Made by a program: the position numbers and the translations under genes | DNA from: Rutidosis leptorrhynchoides | Taxonomy: Eukaryota > Streptophyta > Magnoliopsida > Asterales > Asteraceae | Assembly: GCF_046630445.1 (NCBI RefSeq) | Contig: NC_092336.1 | Coordinates: forward strand, 505,935,001 to 505,999,000 | Reading direction: 5' to 3' | DNA length: 64,000 nucleotides | Shown here: positions 45,866 through 59,869 of the stretch, piece by piece | Position numbering within the stretch: the stretch's first letter is position 1 | Layout of the letters: each line of letters starts with the position of its first letter | Notes under the pieces: generated by a model | Seen by the model: the letters and a program-made list of their open reading frames with translations, nothing else | The model's database searches: none | What the model was told of the DNA's origin: nothing

Positions 45866-45949
45866 GTATGTATATTTTCTTTAGATGTAATATAGATTTA
45901 ATGAGTTAATATTAAATTAAACTCATTTAATTTACGGTTGAAATTAGAA

Positions 45950-46740
45950 TTGAATAATCCCTTAAAGGCTTTAGAGATTACATAAGTATTTCTTCAATAA
46001 TATTGAAATTATGAATCAATACTTCGTTATTTGTTGAGGCGTGCTGTTGGTTTTCGTTAAATTCTTGTGAACTTCGCAAAGTACGAATGATGTTATCTGA
46101 AAAGTTTCGAGTACATCGATGATGAAAGCGTAAAATCAAACATATATTTGAATAATACACTTGATTTATTATGAAATAGAGTTTATTGAATTGAAACAGA
46201 GATTGTAGTTAATGATGATTAAGTTGCGAACGAAAGACGTACATCATTGCTTATTTGTAATATGAATTAACCAAGTAGTTAAGATTCACACCTAATAGCT
46301 TAGTACGGAAAGATTTATTATGGTTTAAAGATTTATATATATAAGATATACATATAAATCCTTCAGTGAAAATGAGTTAATTCTTCATAACTCGTTGATA
46401 CAATATATTCGTTGCTGATTCGTAATGATGTCCGTAGTGATTCTTGAACTGACGGAGCTTGTGATGTTATAGGTGCTGCTAGTGCTGATGCTGACTGCAC
46501 TGGAGATGCTGGTGACGCTGACGATACTATTGATGCTGTTGGTAAATCAAGTCTAGCTTGTAAATTGTGCACCATTCTGGTCAGGGTTTCTTTTATCATT
46601 TCGGTCTACTCATCTGATTTATGGTTAGGTCTAGAATAATTAATCTCTAAAATTTTAGAGATTACATAATCACCGTAAAATATTTCTCCGATGAAGTTAT
46701 GAATTAATACTTCATCATTTGTTGTTGTTGGTCTTCCTTG
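45950..46740 (-). repeat. Three related interior modules
   Basis: In minus sense, modules around 46020-45960, 46400-46370 and 46725-46620 share TATGAAGTATT/GATTCATAACTTCA-like sequence, two ending in GTAATCTCTAAA...AGGATTA. They match the modules at 63217-64000 of the right-hand element. A 78-codon minus frame at 46363-46599 (Ala/Ser/Pro-rich) is the tail-like sequence of the gag-like ORF family. Confidence 0.6.
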
Positions 46741-46859
46741 TTATCTATAGGGCGTATGACGTTGATGCTCGCGGGACAGATTGTGAAGTTGAGGTTTATG
46801 ACGCGGTTGTGGTTGGAGGTGGTAATGGTACTATTGGCGTTGATGATGGTGGTACTGGT

Positions 46860-47290
46860 TATGTTGCTAGTGCTGCTGCTGGTGTTTGTAACCTTTGCAC
46901 CATATTTTCCAAAGCCACTACCCGAGCGCGAAGCTCTTTGACTTCTTCTATTACACCGGGGTGATTGTCGGTTCGGACGAGCAGATAAATAAAATCTAGA
47001 ATTTGATGTAGTATATAATCGTGATGAGATACTCTGGAAATGAGGCTGAAAATGGTGTTTCGGATAGGTTCGCCGGTAAGTGCTTCAGGTTCCTCGTTGA
47101 GAGGGCAATAAGGTGGGTGGAAGGGATCACCTTCTTCTTATCTCCAACGATTGAGGAGGCTACGAACCCATCAGATGAATTGGGGATGGATGATTGGTTG
47201 ATTCATTCTGGTGACGCTGCTTTCGGAGTTTAGGTGAACATCCATGTCGGAATAGCTGTCGAAATTCGAGGGACTTGAACTAGTGGCGAG
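46860..47290 (-). pseudogene. Decayed gag-like ORF of the pol-less family
   Basis: Minus-strand translation in parts matches the intact ORF at 62640-63200: SYSDMDVHLNSE, EEPEALTGEPIRNTIFSLIS, VSHHDY, VRTDNHPGVIEEV, LRARVVALENMVQRLQ. Stops and frameshifts split it. A plus-strand frame over the same DNA (47021-47233) is antisense noise. Confidence 0.7.
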
Positions 47291-47614
47291 TTCCATTTCG
47301 TACGATTGAGTAAAGGGTTTTTCAATATAAAATGATTTTCGGATATCGGATGATATTATAATTACATAGAATACCTATACATAGTACAAAAGATCCCGTA
47401 GATTACGGAGAGAATTACGGGAACGTGTCAGATAAAGTCTACAGTAACAGATACGCTAAGATATGAATTTGTCTATACACTATTCATGCAATCAATGCAG
47501 TAAGATGTGTCTAGACTAAGAATGATAAGCAGGTAATTTCCTAAGGATGATAAGCAAATGATTTCCAACTAGAAATGATAAGCAAAACTTTTGACATGCA
47601 GACACGGTCGAAGT

Positions 47615-47631
47615 CCAGACTCACTAATGCA
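47615..47631 (-). other. Conserved leader motif after the primer site
   Basis: Minus strand TGCATTAGTGAGTCTGG, also found after the primer sites of the elements at 62255 and (one change) 4693. A packaging or leader RNA role is possible. Confidence 0.4.
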
Positions 47632-47686
47632 TCTTAACAACTATCAGTTAGACACACTAATGCAGACCTGGTTCGCTAAGACCATC

Positions 47687-47698
47687 GCTCTGATACCA
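47687..47698 (-). other. Primer-binding site of the pol-less element
   Basis: Minus strand TGGTATCAGAGC, two bases after the 5' LTR end; pairs with initiator Met-tRNA in plant LTR elements. Confidence 0.85.
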
Positions 47699-48008
47699 CA
47701 TGTCGTGACCCTTCCTAATCCAAAAGAACGAATACTATAACATATGATTACATCGCGAGGTATTTGACCTCTATATAATACATTTTACAAACATTGCATT
47801 CGTTTTAAAATTCATTACATCGAAAGTTGACAAGCATGCATACCATTTCATAATATCCATCTATAAATGATCTAATCTGTCATTTACTTAATCATAATCT
47901 TTACTGAACTCAACGACTTGAATGCAACGTCTTTTGAAATATGCCATGAATGACTCCAAGTAATATCTTTAAAATGAACAAATGCACAGCGGAAAATTTC
48001 TTTAACAC

Positions 48009-48511
48009 CTGAGAATAAACATGCTTTAAAGTGTCAACCAAAAGGTTGGTGAGTTCATTAGTTTATCATAAACGATCATTTTCATCATTTTAATAGACCA
48101 CAATATTTTCATTTCCATTTCTCATAAATGTACGTCCCATGCATAGAGACAAAAATCGTTCATATGGATTGAACACCTGGTAATCGACATTAGCAAGATG
48201 CATATAAGAATATCCCCTATCATTCCGGGACATCTATCGGACATGATAAAAACTAATTCGAAGTACTAAAGCATCCGGTACTTTGTATGGGGTTTGTTAG
48301 GCCCAATAGATCTATCTTTAGGATTCGCGTCAATTAGTAGATCGGTTTACTAATTCTTAGGCTACCAAGCAAAAGGGGCATATTCGGCTTCGATCATTCA
48401 ACCATATAATGTAGTTTCGATTACTTGTGTCTATTACGTAAAACATTTATAAAAATTCACATGTATTCTCAGCCCAAAAATATAAAGGGTAAAAAGGCAA
48501 ATGAAACTCAC
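48009..48511 (-). other. Candidate LTR leader intron, 5' LTR
   Basis: GTGAGT donor (48511, minus) and TTTATTCTCAG/G acceptor (48009), 503 bp. Confidence 0.5.
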
Positions 48512-50109
48512 AATACTGTATTTCGTAGTAAAAATACATATGACGTCGTTGAACAAGTGTAAGGTTGGTCTCGGATTCACGAACCTATATTAAGTATATA
48601 TATTCATATAATGGTCAATATCTGTCTAGCAATTTAGGTCAAGTCATAGTGTATCACAATCCTAATGCTCGAGATTATCATGCAAACGTTAGCAAAAGTC
48701 ATATAATCCAAAAATGATTTTTAGAATCTATACATGTATAATATATAACTTAAATATAGTTGTTTTATATATTTAAATATATTTATCAGATTTTATTATA
48801 GTAAATAATACAAGTCCTTTATTAATAATGACAATTTATATTAAAATTCAAATATGATAAAAATATACTCTTATATATCTTAAGTAATAAAATTTATAAA
48901 GTTCACTTAATATCATAAAAATATAGTGGCGTATGATAAAAATATCTTTGTATCTCATATTCATTTGATAAAATAATATTGATAATAATAATAGGTAAAG
49001 TTGTATTTATAATAATAATAATAATTATTTTTAATAGTAATAATAAAATAATAATAATAATAACAATATTTATATTTACTAATGATAATAATAATCTTGA
49101 TAATAAATAATAATCTTTTGTAATAATACAAATGTTATAATAATAATAATATTCGTGATAAAAATAGTATATTCATGTTAACGATAATAACAATAAATAA
49201 CAATGTTTATATGAGACTGATAATTTTATTCGAAATGATAATTTTTAATAATAGTAATACTAAAATGATAATAATAATGATATTTTATAACAACAATGGT
49301 ATTTATCAAAATGAAAATTTAAAAAAAAATGATAGTTTTAATATAGATGATGCTTTTAATAATAATAACGATAAAAATAATAACTTGATAGTTTTGATAA
49401 AAATATTAATTATTTTAATAATATTATTAATAATAACAATAATCATAATAATGATGATAATAATAATAATAATATTGATTATTAAATAATAATAATAATA
49501 ACGACGATAACGATAACGATAATGATAATAACGAAAACGATAACGATAACGATAACGATAACGATAATACTTTAAAATTATAGATAATTCAATTGACGAT
49601 ATCTTTTAATCCGTTCATCAAAACCATACGATATCTAAATGAAAAATTTATAGTTTTTCGCCAGCTTTCCAACGACATGCATATCATATACCTTATCTCA
49701 ATCGCATATGTAATTAATTCATGTTCTAACATAAAGTATTTAACGAAAATAATAAGCATACAAGCATGCATAATCCTAAATACTCGAGCACTAGTCAGGG
49801 ATACACTATTAATATATAAAAGTTAAGTTATGAGTGCTCACGTATCAATATTGAGATTCAATATTGCAGGAAAGTACGTAGACGCGACGAAGATGATAAA
49901 TACTAGATTGACCTCGCGAGCATATCCCATGAATATTACCCATAACCTCCATAGCTATAACCCATAGTTTCCTTAGCTCTATCCCTCTCATAAACCAGTT
50001 TTTGAAATAACTCACTTATGACTCCGTCGTAGTATTTTATGTATAAATAATAATACTAATACTAATAATAATAATAATAATATTATTATTAATAATAATA
50101 ATATTAATC

Positions 50110-50148
<39 letters not shown>

Positions 50149-50226
50149 TATGATATAAATATATATGGAGAGTGCAGAGATAGATAGATGGAAATGGAAT
50201 GAAGAACAAATACCAGAAATCGAACG

Positions 50227-50304
50227 TTTTAAAGAAATTTTGTCCACCTACCCCCCTCATACGATCGCATGAGTTTGTGAGGGGACCCTCATGCGATCGC
50301 ATGA
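50227..50304 (-). promoter_or_regulatory. Promoter module, 5' LTR: paired GCGATCGC palindromes
   Basis: Centres 50296.5 and 50264.5, 32 bp apart; TTTAAAA about 31 bp downstream. One base of the inner palindrome differs (ACGATCGC), while the outer one is perfect here and imperfect in the 3' LTR. Confidence 0.55.
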
Positions 50305-51860
50305 TATCCAATTTCAGCTCACAATATGACTGCCGACACTTTCCTTTCTCATATGATTAATATAAATAATATTATTTAATATATAATATATTAAATCTTT
50401 AGAATTAATTAAATATTATATTATATTCTCGTGCATAGTTGATTTGTAATTTTAGCACCGATGAATAGTACGTTGACTCTCGACTTATGTGCCGGTTTCA
50501 GTTTTTTGAACGCCCTTTCGTACGCTTAGAAAACTTGTACTTTACGTTTCACGACATGTACCTTTATCAATAATTAGACTCAAATCAATGAAAAACTATC
50601 CCACTCAAAGTGTAACTTAATCATTTGAGTGTTTTGGTCATTTACTTCTATAAATCGACGTCTCATTATATATATACATAAGCATATATATATATAATAG
50701 TATTATAAAACGTTTTATAACTAATTTAATATTAGATCTTATTATATTGAAAAATATATATCTATATTTTCATTTCGAAATATAAATTGGAAATATTTAT
50801 AGTTTTTCAAAACTACATATATTTCAAAGTTTATTATATAATTTAAAATCGTTTCAAAATTATTATTTAGTAATACTCGTATCTTTTTGAAACAATAAAA
50901 AAAATACATTTACAACTTACAATACAAGCTTTAGTTAAGTGCTTTAAAATTCATAAACAAGTTATCTTATCAAGTGTTTTAATAAAAAAAATTCTTTTTA
51001 AACTGAAAACGTTTTGTACGTTTGAAACTATATATGATAATTTTATTTTCCAAAACTAAATATATATGAGAATCATTTTAAAAGGTTAAAATTATGGAAT
51101 TCGTTATATCATACAACGTTTTAGAAAAGTAAAATTATATGTACTCGTAATAGGTTTCAAGTTTTTGAATTACCATTTGTTGATGAAACGTGAGATAAAG
51201 TCCAAAGGTTAATTGAGCGTATAAATCATCTTAATGTAAAACGTTGATTACTTAACTTGCCACTATCCGACATCTAAATTATCTACATTCTACATTCTTA
51301 CTTTCACATTAAATAAGACGAACGTTAAAATAGTTATCTTGACAAATTCACAAGGAAAAAATTGTAAAGCATGAATTTGAAATCAAACAGGAATCTCCAC
51401 TAACATTTGTCTAACACTCATTATTTGACACGTTGTTCTCACTTGTAAATTACATTACCATTTATTTCGAATATCGTTAAAAAGAAACGATTTCTCAAAT
51501 CAACGTGGGCCTCGTAACAGAGACTTATAACAATAACATGATCCATAAGGGACTTTGTAATTATCTTTTAATCTCAACGATAAATAATAAACTTATATTG
51601 AAACAAAATACGTTCATGTAATGTATTGTATATCTAATACTTTGTTAACATTTTCAATTAATAAGTATATATTATATATACATATCTATATACATATAAA
51701 TGTTCGTGAATCATTGAGCATAGTCAAAGGGTAATTGATTGCATGAATATAGATTTCAAAACTTTCGAGACTCAGCATTACAGATTTTGCTTATCGTGTT
51801 AGAAACATATAAAGATTAAAGTTTAAATTTGATCGGAAATTTTCGGGTCATCACAACGGG

Positions 51861-52134
51861 ACACCACTAGTCTGAAAATTTTTAGTAGAAAATACCCTTT
51901 AAATTGTATAGGACACCACTAAATTTAAACGCAGGACCCCGTATATTTTTTAAATTTACAGTTTTTCTTTTAAATTGTTTAGGACACCACTAAATTTAAC
52001 TACTTGGACACCATATATTTTTTGAGTTTTATGTTTTTTGAAAGTAAATTACCACTAAAATAACATTCAAATATAATTAGTAGTGAAAAAAAATTCCGGG
52101 ACCCCATTGCGTTTTAATCCTGAAATCGCCACTG
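51861..52134. mobile_element. Non-autonomous hAT element, right part
   Basis: Continues the hAT after the LTR insertion and ends TCGCCACTG at 52134. Total hAT length is 312 bp. Contains GGACACCACTAAATTTAA twice and no coding; movement would need transposase in trans. Confidence 0.85.
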
Positions 52135-52812
52135 CTAACAACCATCACACCATCCATTAATAAACGAGAGGGAACAAAGCCGTTTTGACTTTCGCTAATA
52201 ATATATGGAATTGCCTTTCTTAGTCTATTTACAATAGTTTTTTTTGTGATTATCTTATAAGGAACGTTAATGAGACTAATGGGACGAAGGTGATCAATAG
52301 TCATAACCGACTTGGATTTGGGGATGAAGACAATAAAAGAAGAATTTAAAGCTTTTGGGAAAGCCAGATTATGGAATTCCTCAAACATTTCCATGATTGT
52401 GTCTCCAAGAAAAACTAAGACTTCTTAAAGAATTGCAAAGAAAAGCCATTGGGACCGTAGGTTTTATTTCCATCAAAATTTTAACCACATTCAAAACTTC
52501 ATCAGAGGAGAACTGTGCTTCAAGAAACTAATGCAAATGGGCCGGTACATGAGCCAAATTTAAACCGACCCAATCAAAAACTAAAAGAGAATGTGCAGGC
52601 AGTGTAAAAAGATTTTCAAAGTAATCAATAGCAAACTCTTTAACGATACAGGGATCTTCTTCCCAAGAGCCATTGATTTTTAACCTGGAAATATGAGATG
52701 ATTGTTGCTTAATTCGAGAAACAAGGTGGAAGAATCTAGGGTTTTTATTGCCCAATTTTAACCAATTGTAACGGGATTGAACTCTGTGTTTTGAATCGAT
52801 GCGAATTGTCAA
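52135..52812 (-). pseudogene. LINE ORF2, linker and 5' part of reverse transcriptase
   Basis: 52528-52812 reads RVQSRYNWLKLGNKNPRFFH, the linker block before plant L1 RT. After a frameshift near 52440, 52135-52394 reads SSFIVFIPKSKSVMTIDHLR, then PISLINVPYKIITKKTIVNR and ISESQNGFVPSRLLMDGVMV. The coding then stops at the hAT insertion. The last 19 residues of the 105-codon frame there come from hAT sequence. Confidence 0.85.
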
Positions 52813-53816
52813 CCTCTTATAAGCAATTTCAAAGCAACTAGTGATGCTAATTCAACATCAGATAAGTCCCTGGATTGAAAACACATTTTGAGGAAGTTAA
52901 TTTCATTAGTGCAGACTTGAAGGTTTATTTCATCGTGATTCTTCTATGAGTTACACCACTCCTTAATATCTGCTTTAAGAAGCTGTAATTTCTTAGCAAT
53001 AATAAAAGCAGCCCATCCATTAACTAGATATTTTGCCCACTTTGTTTCACAGAACGAGAAGAAACCACGAATAGAGAACCAGGAATTGTTGAATCTGAAT
53101 GGTTTTGGACCCGAATAACTTAATTTATTCCCCCATATAATGGGCTTATGATCAGGCTTATCTGTTTGGCTCATTTGTAGGATTGCATCGGGCCAAAGAA
53201 TAGACCACTCGACATTAACAAGCATTCGATCAATACGTGAAAACTTTTCATTCGGTCCTTCCCAAGTAAACTTGTCATTAGACAACGATTAATCAAATAA
53301 AGATGCATTAAGAATGAAATCATTAAACAGTATTATGCCATTATAGTCGATGCATTCTCTTAGCCTTTCATTTGGGTGACAAACTGCATTAAAGTCACCC
53401 AACAAACAAAGAGAACCCGACCATTTGAGAGTGATGTCCTTTAGGTGAGACCACACTAACTTTTTCCTACTTTCAAGACTGGGAGCATACACATTAACAA
53501 TAAGAACTATAAGATTTGATGGATGATACCTTAATATCGTTGCGATTCATTATCTCCTTTTCCAAAACTTAATCAGAGAAAAAACGTCAGACTTCCAAAT
53601 GGATAAAAGTCTAACCGATCTTCCACTTGCTTCTACTTGGACAAAATCGAAAACATAATGTTTCCATATCTCGTTAAGTACGGGTTGAGGTACTTCCTTA
53701 ACCATAGTTTCTTGAATTACTAGAAATTGTACTTGAAACTGATTGACTAACGATCCCACTAAACGACCTCTTGACTTATTACCTAAGCTGCGGGTGTTCC
53801 ATGAGGTAAGCCTCAT
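52813..53816 (-). pseudogene. LINE apurinic-type endonuclease
   Basis: Three frames in order: 53550-53816 MRLTSWNTRSLGNKSRGR with VIQETMVKE (the N and QE active-site blocks), 53289-53492 YAPSLESRKKL with CLLGDFNAV (the GDFN block), and 52944-53285 FTWEGPNEKFSRIDRML with DHKPI (the final DH pair). Stops separate them. The endonuclease nicks target DNA to prime reverse transcription. Confidence 0.9.
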
Positions 53817-53899
53817 GGTTTCGATTCTTTGATTGGGGTATAATCTTCGGCCATATTCTCCATGAGAACACCAAAATTATACATTTCTTCCCTGTATGT

Positions 53900-55252
53900 A
53901 ATTTTTTTTTACCCAAAAGATTGGCCTCCTTTTACATTACTCTTCAAAGACGAACTTTGACCAACAACGTGGTTAATTTCACTTGAAGTATCAAAAATAT
54001 CTGAGATGTTTGGAACCTCGTCAATCCATTTAGAGCCTTTAAATTTTGCACTATTTTTCGATGCAAGTTTTGGTTGTAATAAAATTTCTTTTTTGCAGGA
54101 AGAGAGATTACAATATGTTTAGATTTCTTCAAACGATTTACGACACACACTACCAATACAATTTTTCTCAGTTAACGGATTGGAAGCAGATTTTTCAATA
54201 AGTTTTGATGCAAAGGAAACCTCTTGGTTAAGAAAAGAAGTTAATTTTGGATAAGATTTGGGAGGATTAACAGAAGAACTTGGGATATTTTTTGGGTTCA
54301 TTTTTTGGAAGGTAGGATAGTCATTTTCTTTAAGGTTAAAGGTAAATCTTGGGGTATGTTTAAGTTAACAGCCGAAAGCTACTGTCCTTTGGTGTTCTTT
54401 TTGTCTTTTGATTCATCCTTATTAGAAGATTAAAACAGATTCTTTTTGATATCTTCTGCAACACTCAATGACCATGACTTTTATTTTTTAGGACCATTTT
54501 GCTTTAGACACCTTGTCCAATGAATTGTGTACTTCCACGGTAATATTAGTTTTTTGAGGGGTTTGATAATTTGAAATGCCATCGGTTTCAAATAGTTCAC
54601 CCTCCTTCGGCAACTGTTTCGGCGATATAACATTATAATCCTGACCGGAAGACTGTTTTTGTAAAGAAGAATTTAACTGTAATGAGGTTTTCATAGATTG
54701 TTGCAGCACAAAGTTGTACTCAACAATAAGATCATCACTAATAATCTATATTTATTGATCATAGGAAATTTCTTCAACCCATAAATTAGAAATAGTAGAA
54801 TAAGCAACGTTCACCGTGACCATTTTTTCGAAAGGGCCTGGACTATACACTTCGATCAAGGCAAAAGCAACATCTGCTCTTTTAAGACTAGATGAAGTAC
54901 ATTAGATTTGGATAACTCTTCCAAAAAAATTTGCCACCTCAATAGTACAATTATGACCACAACATTCAAAGGGAATACCTGAAATTGCCACTTTGGCGAA
55001 TCTTGAATACATGTTCTTACGTTTAACCATCGGGATCACCTCCAGAATTTCCAATTCATTTAACGTTGGACCCCTCGTCATTCTTTTAAAGCTAGCTTCA
55101 TCAGCACATTGAACAAGAAACCAAATAAAGCCCAAGCCGGTATTGAATTTATTGCAATAAATTGACTCTTTAGCTTGAAAAACAGTTTTGCTGCTGTGAT
55201 TGGTTGTTTGTCCACACTTAATGCGGATGGGTATCAACATTCAGATCATTTT
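53900..55252 (-). pseudogene. LINE ORF1, middle and C-terminal parts
   Basis: Broken frames at 54902-55240 (FNTGLGFIWFLVQCADEASF, then RFAKVAISGIPFECCGHNCT, the region after the RRM in plant LINE ORF1), 54488-54709, 54119-54301 and 53944-54156 (low-complexity Ser/Lys/Gln-rich). I recognise the overall type but not separate domains beyond the RRM. Confidence 0.6.
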
Positions 55253-55500
55253 TTACATAACCAACAAAAGCTTTCTTCCATTAACAAATATATCATTCAA
55301 TGAGTTCAATGCATTAGAATCCTGGGATGTATATTTGAATTTAACAAAAGCGAATAATCGATCTCTTTTCCATGAGATCCCTTGAATTATGCCAAAATCT
55401 TGGAACAAATTTTGGATTGTCGATTGATCAGAGAATCGTGACAGATTCCCCAAAAAAATGGATGACTTTACCGGAAACGTTGGTTGATTTCTTTATCTGG
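55253..55500 (-). pseudogene. LINE ORF1 RRM domain
   Basis: Reads VIHFFGNLSRFSDQSTIQNL, then FQDFGIIQGISWKRDRLFAF and VKFKYTSQDSNALNSLNDIF before a stop. HFFGNLS fits RNP2 and RLFAFVKF fits RNP1. RRM-bearing ORF1 proteins are common in plant L1 elements and bind element RNA. The natural start lies upstream and may be cut by the LTR at 55533. Confidence 0.75.
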
Positions 55501-55532
55501 GTTTTGATTTTGAAGTTGATTGGTGATTATGG

Positions 55533-55831
55533 TGTGACAACTCGGAAATTTCCTATCAAATTTAAACTTAATCTTCAAATGATTTAATGTTTCTGACACG
55601 ATAAGCAAAGGCTGTAATGTTGAAATCTCAAAAACTTTGAACTGTGTTTCATATATTCATTTGACCTTCGACTATTTTCGACGATTCACGAACCACTATC
55701 TGTAAATAAATACATATATATTTAAATATAAATATATAATTATGAAAGAGAAACTTATGTGATTTAATTCATTTGTGTAAATAAAAATAATATATAATAT
55801 TACTATAAATCTATATATATATGAAAAGTAT

Positions 55832-55915
<84 letters not shown>

Positions 55916-56398
55916 TTAAAATTTATTTAATAAACTCTCGTAGCACTCGTTTGTCATTTTGATAGTTATTAATCAAGTTAAAAATGAACTTATGTGATTT
56001 TAAAATAAACGGTGATCCGAAAATGAGTTCTATAAATTTTAGGCTTACAAAAAATGCATTTAGGATTTAGTTATTAAATTTTAACACTTTTTATATTTTA
56101 CCCAGTATTGAGAGAGACAGTTGATGTAATTTTTTATTTAATAAATTAATGATCGAATTTTATACCATAATGACTGAAATAAATAAAGATAATTATTATA
56201 GAAATATGGAATATTTTTGGAAGACTTTTTATCCGCCACTAATTAACAACAGGTACGAAATCCAGTCCGTGAAAGGTGACAGCTAATATATTTACACGTT
56301 TATTATTATTAATATTATTATATAAAATTCTGTTTCAAATTGATTGATAAAAAGCCGTGATTGATTGTGTCACATTTTTCTTTGCCTCACCACTTGAG

Positions 56399-56431
<33 letters not shown>

Positions 56432-56683
56432 CATACATATCATTGAAGACACACATGACACACATATTATTAACACACAATCAGAAAGATAATGAGAACC
56501 CCATTTCCTACTTCTTGCAACTGCTCAATCACAGACTCTATCAATCTCCAATCCAAACACCATCATACTTATGATCTTTGTTTAGGTTCGACAAACACTA
56601 AACCGGAGTTTTAGATGATGTTATAGTGTTTCGACTTCTGTCTTCTGTTAAACCAAAACCAAAGTTGCCACCCCACACCACAC
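55533..56683 (+). mobile_element. LTR-X, 5' portion (second copy)
   Basis: Starts TGTGACAACTCGGAAATTTC, close to the LTR start of the pol-less element, directly after LINE 5' sequence. Includes GATTCACGAAC (55683-55693) and a TA repeat (55839-55911). Its last 226 bp match window positions 1-226. It is split at 56684 by another LTR element. Confidence 0.8.
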
Positions 56684-59636
56684 TGTAGTGACCCGAATTT
56701 TTCCATGTTTATATATATTTAATGAAATTGATATTTACATGATTAAGTGTTTCCAACATGTTAAGTAATCAAACTTGTTAAGACTTGATTAATTGAAATA
56801 GGTTTTATATAGACAATTGACCACCCAAGTTGACCGGCGATTCATGAACGTTAAAACTTGTAAAAACTATATGATGACATACATATCGATATATATATAG
56901 TTATCATGATATTATGATAAGTATGTACCTCATTAAGTATTATAACAATGAGTTATATACATAAAAATGAGACTATTAAATTAAGAAACTTGAAAACGGT
57001 ATATATAACGATTATCGTTATAACAACGTCTTACTAATTACATATGAATAATTTAAGATATTGATACACTATATATAAACATGTTAAATGATAAGTAAAC
57101 ATATCATTAAGTATAATAACAATGAACTACATATGTAAAAACAAGACTACTAACTTAAGGATTTCGAAACGAGACATATATGTAACGATTATCGTTGTAA
57201 CGACATTTAACTGTATATATATATCATATTAAGATATATTAATACATCATTATATCATGATAATGTAATAATTTAACATCTCATTAGATATAATAAACAA
57301 TGTGTTAACAACATTTAACAAGATCGTTAACTTAAAAGTTTCAAAACAACATTTACATGTAACGACTAACGATGACTTAAGTTAAAATGTATATACATGT
57401 AGTGTTTTAATATGTATTCATACACTTTTGAAAGACTTCAAGACACTTATCCAAGTACTTCTACTTAACAAAAATGCTTACGATTACATCCTCATTCATT
57501 TTCATCAACAATTCTACTCGTATGCACTCGTATTTGTACTTGTACAATACACAGCTTCTAAATGTATTTACTATTGGTATATACACTCCAATGATCAGCT
57601 TTTAGCAGCCCATGTGAGTCACCTAACCATGTGGGAACCATCATTTAACATCTAGCATGACTTATGAGCAAGAAAACAAAAACAAGAACTCCTTTTAACC
57701 CCACTCACCTTCACCACTCACAACCTACTCCATTTCACTTCCAATTTTCTTCCCAATTCTCTCTCAAAACACACACACTCTTCCATGAACGTCTAAGTTA
57801 CTATTTTTCCAGCAAAAATCATCAAATACAAGCTTTAGTTATTACCTATAATCATCATAAAAATAATTACTCAAGAACACATCAAGAACACTTCCAAGTT
57901 TACAAGTTTACTTCCAAGTTTCCTAATCCATTCCAAGCAATCATCTAAGATCAAGAAACCTTTGTTATTTACAGTAGGTTATATTTCTAAATCAAGGTAA
58001 TATTCATATTCAAGCTTTGATTCAATTTCTATAACTATCTTAATTCGAGTAATAATCTTACTTGAACTTGTTTTTGTGTCATGATTCTATTTCAAGAACT
58101 TCCAAGCCATCAAAAATCCTTTGAAGCTCAAGTTATTTTTTCATAATTTCTAGTAGGTTTATCTACTAAACTTTAGGTAGTAATAATGTTCGTAACATCA
58201 TTCGATTCATATATGTATAACTATCTTATTCGAAGATTTGAACATGTAATCACTAGAACATAGTTTAGTTAATTCTAAACTTGTTCGCAAACAAAAGTTA
58301 ATCCTTCTAACTTGACTTTTAAAATCAACTAAACACATGTTCTATATCTATATGATATGCTAACTTAATGATTTAAAACCTGAAAACATGAAAAACACCG
58401 TAAAACTGGATATACGCCGTCGTAGTAACACCGCGGGCTGTTTTGGGTTAGTTAATTAAAAACTATGATAAACTTTGATTTAAAAGTTGTTCTTCTGGGA
58501 AAATGATTTTTCTTATGAACATGAAACTATATCCAAAAATCATGGTTAAACTCAAAGTGAAAGTATGTTTTCCAAAATGGTCATCTAGACGTCGTTCTTT
58601 CGACTGAAATGACTACCTTTACAAAAATAACTTGTAATCTGTATTTCCGACTATAAACTTATATTTTTTCTGTTTAGATTCATAAACTTAAGTTCAATAT
58701 GAAACCATATCAACTTGAATCACTCAAAACGGATTTAAAACGAAGAAGTTATGGGTAAAGCAAGATTGGATATTTTTGCTTGTTGTAACTACGTGAAAAT
58801 TGGTAACAAATCAATATTAATCATATCCTAGATAACTCATATTGTATTATACATGTATTCTAATATATTATGTAATCTTGGGATACCATAGACACGTATG
58901 CAAATGTTTTGACATATCATATCGACCCATGTATATATTATTTGGAACAACCATAGACACTCTATATGCAGTAATGTTGGAGTTAGCTATACAGGGTTGA
59001 GGTTGATTCTAAAAATATATATACTTTGAGTTGTGATCTAGCCTGAGACGTGTATATACTGGGTCGTGGATTGATTTAAGATAATATATATCGATTTATT
59101 TCTGTACATCTAATTGTGGACAACTAGTTGTAGGTTACTAACGAGGACAGCTGACTTAATAAAATTAAAACAGTAAAACGTATTAAAAATTTTGTAAATA
59201 TATTTTGAACATACTTTGATATATATGTACATATTTGTTATAGGTTCGTGAATCGACCAGTGGCCAAGTCTTACTTTCCGACGAAGTAAAAAATCTGTGA
59301 AAGTGAGTTATAGTCCCACTTTTAAAATCTAATATTTTTGGAATGAGAATACATGCAGCTTTCTAAATGTTTTACAAAATAGACACAAGTACGCAAAACT
59401 ACATTCTATGGTTGTATTATTAAACCGAATATTGCCTCTTCAAGTCTGGTAGCCTAAGAATTAGGGAAATGACCCCTAATTGACGTGAATCCTAAAGATA
59501 GATCTATGGGCCTAACAAACCCCATTCTGGAATTTAGAATGCTTTAATACTTCGAATTATATGGTGATTGCGATTGCTAATTTATGACATACTTGCCAAT
59601 TTACGAACATCTATTTGAAAATAAATAAATAAATAA

Positions 59637-59639
<3 letters not shown>

Positions 59640-59675
<36 letters not shown>
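59640..59675. repeat. TA repeat following AAATA repeats
   Basis: Short simple repeat in the LTR. Confidence 0.9.
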
Positions 59676-59679
<4 letters not shown>

Positions 59680-59869
59680 AAGTTGGAATATTAATTATTC
59701 ATAAATAACTTGCAATGTGTATTTAAAAACTGATTTATGTATATTAAATAAAGATATATACATATATATAATTTCAAGTTATTTAGTAAACGATAGTAAC
59801 ATTCGTTTATTGATTCGATTGATATTTAGATAAGTTAACTAAAATGTTTAAGATGAACAAGTAAACACT

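Larger units (their letters stand above)
47701..51855 (-). repeat. 5' LTR of the pol-less element
   Basis: 4.16 kb; minus strand TGTGATGACCCGAAAATTTCC to GGGTCACGACA. Collinear with 38858-43262, roughly 3 percent different by eye, plus large microsatellite length differences. Confidence 0.95.
52135..55532 (-). mobile_element. LINE (L1-type), 5' half
   Basis: Minus-strand ORF1 remnants (RRM), endonuclease and the first part of RT, running into the hAT junction at 52135 and continuing at 38819. Its upstream end is cut by LTR-X at 55533. Without the insertions the visible LINE is about 5.4 kb. Confidence 0.9.

Noticed and set aside
47021-47233. Plus-strand 70-codon frame
   Set aside because: Antisense of the decayed gag-like ORF.
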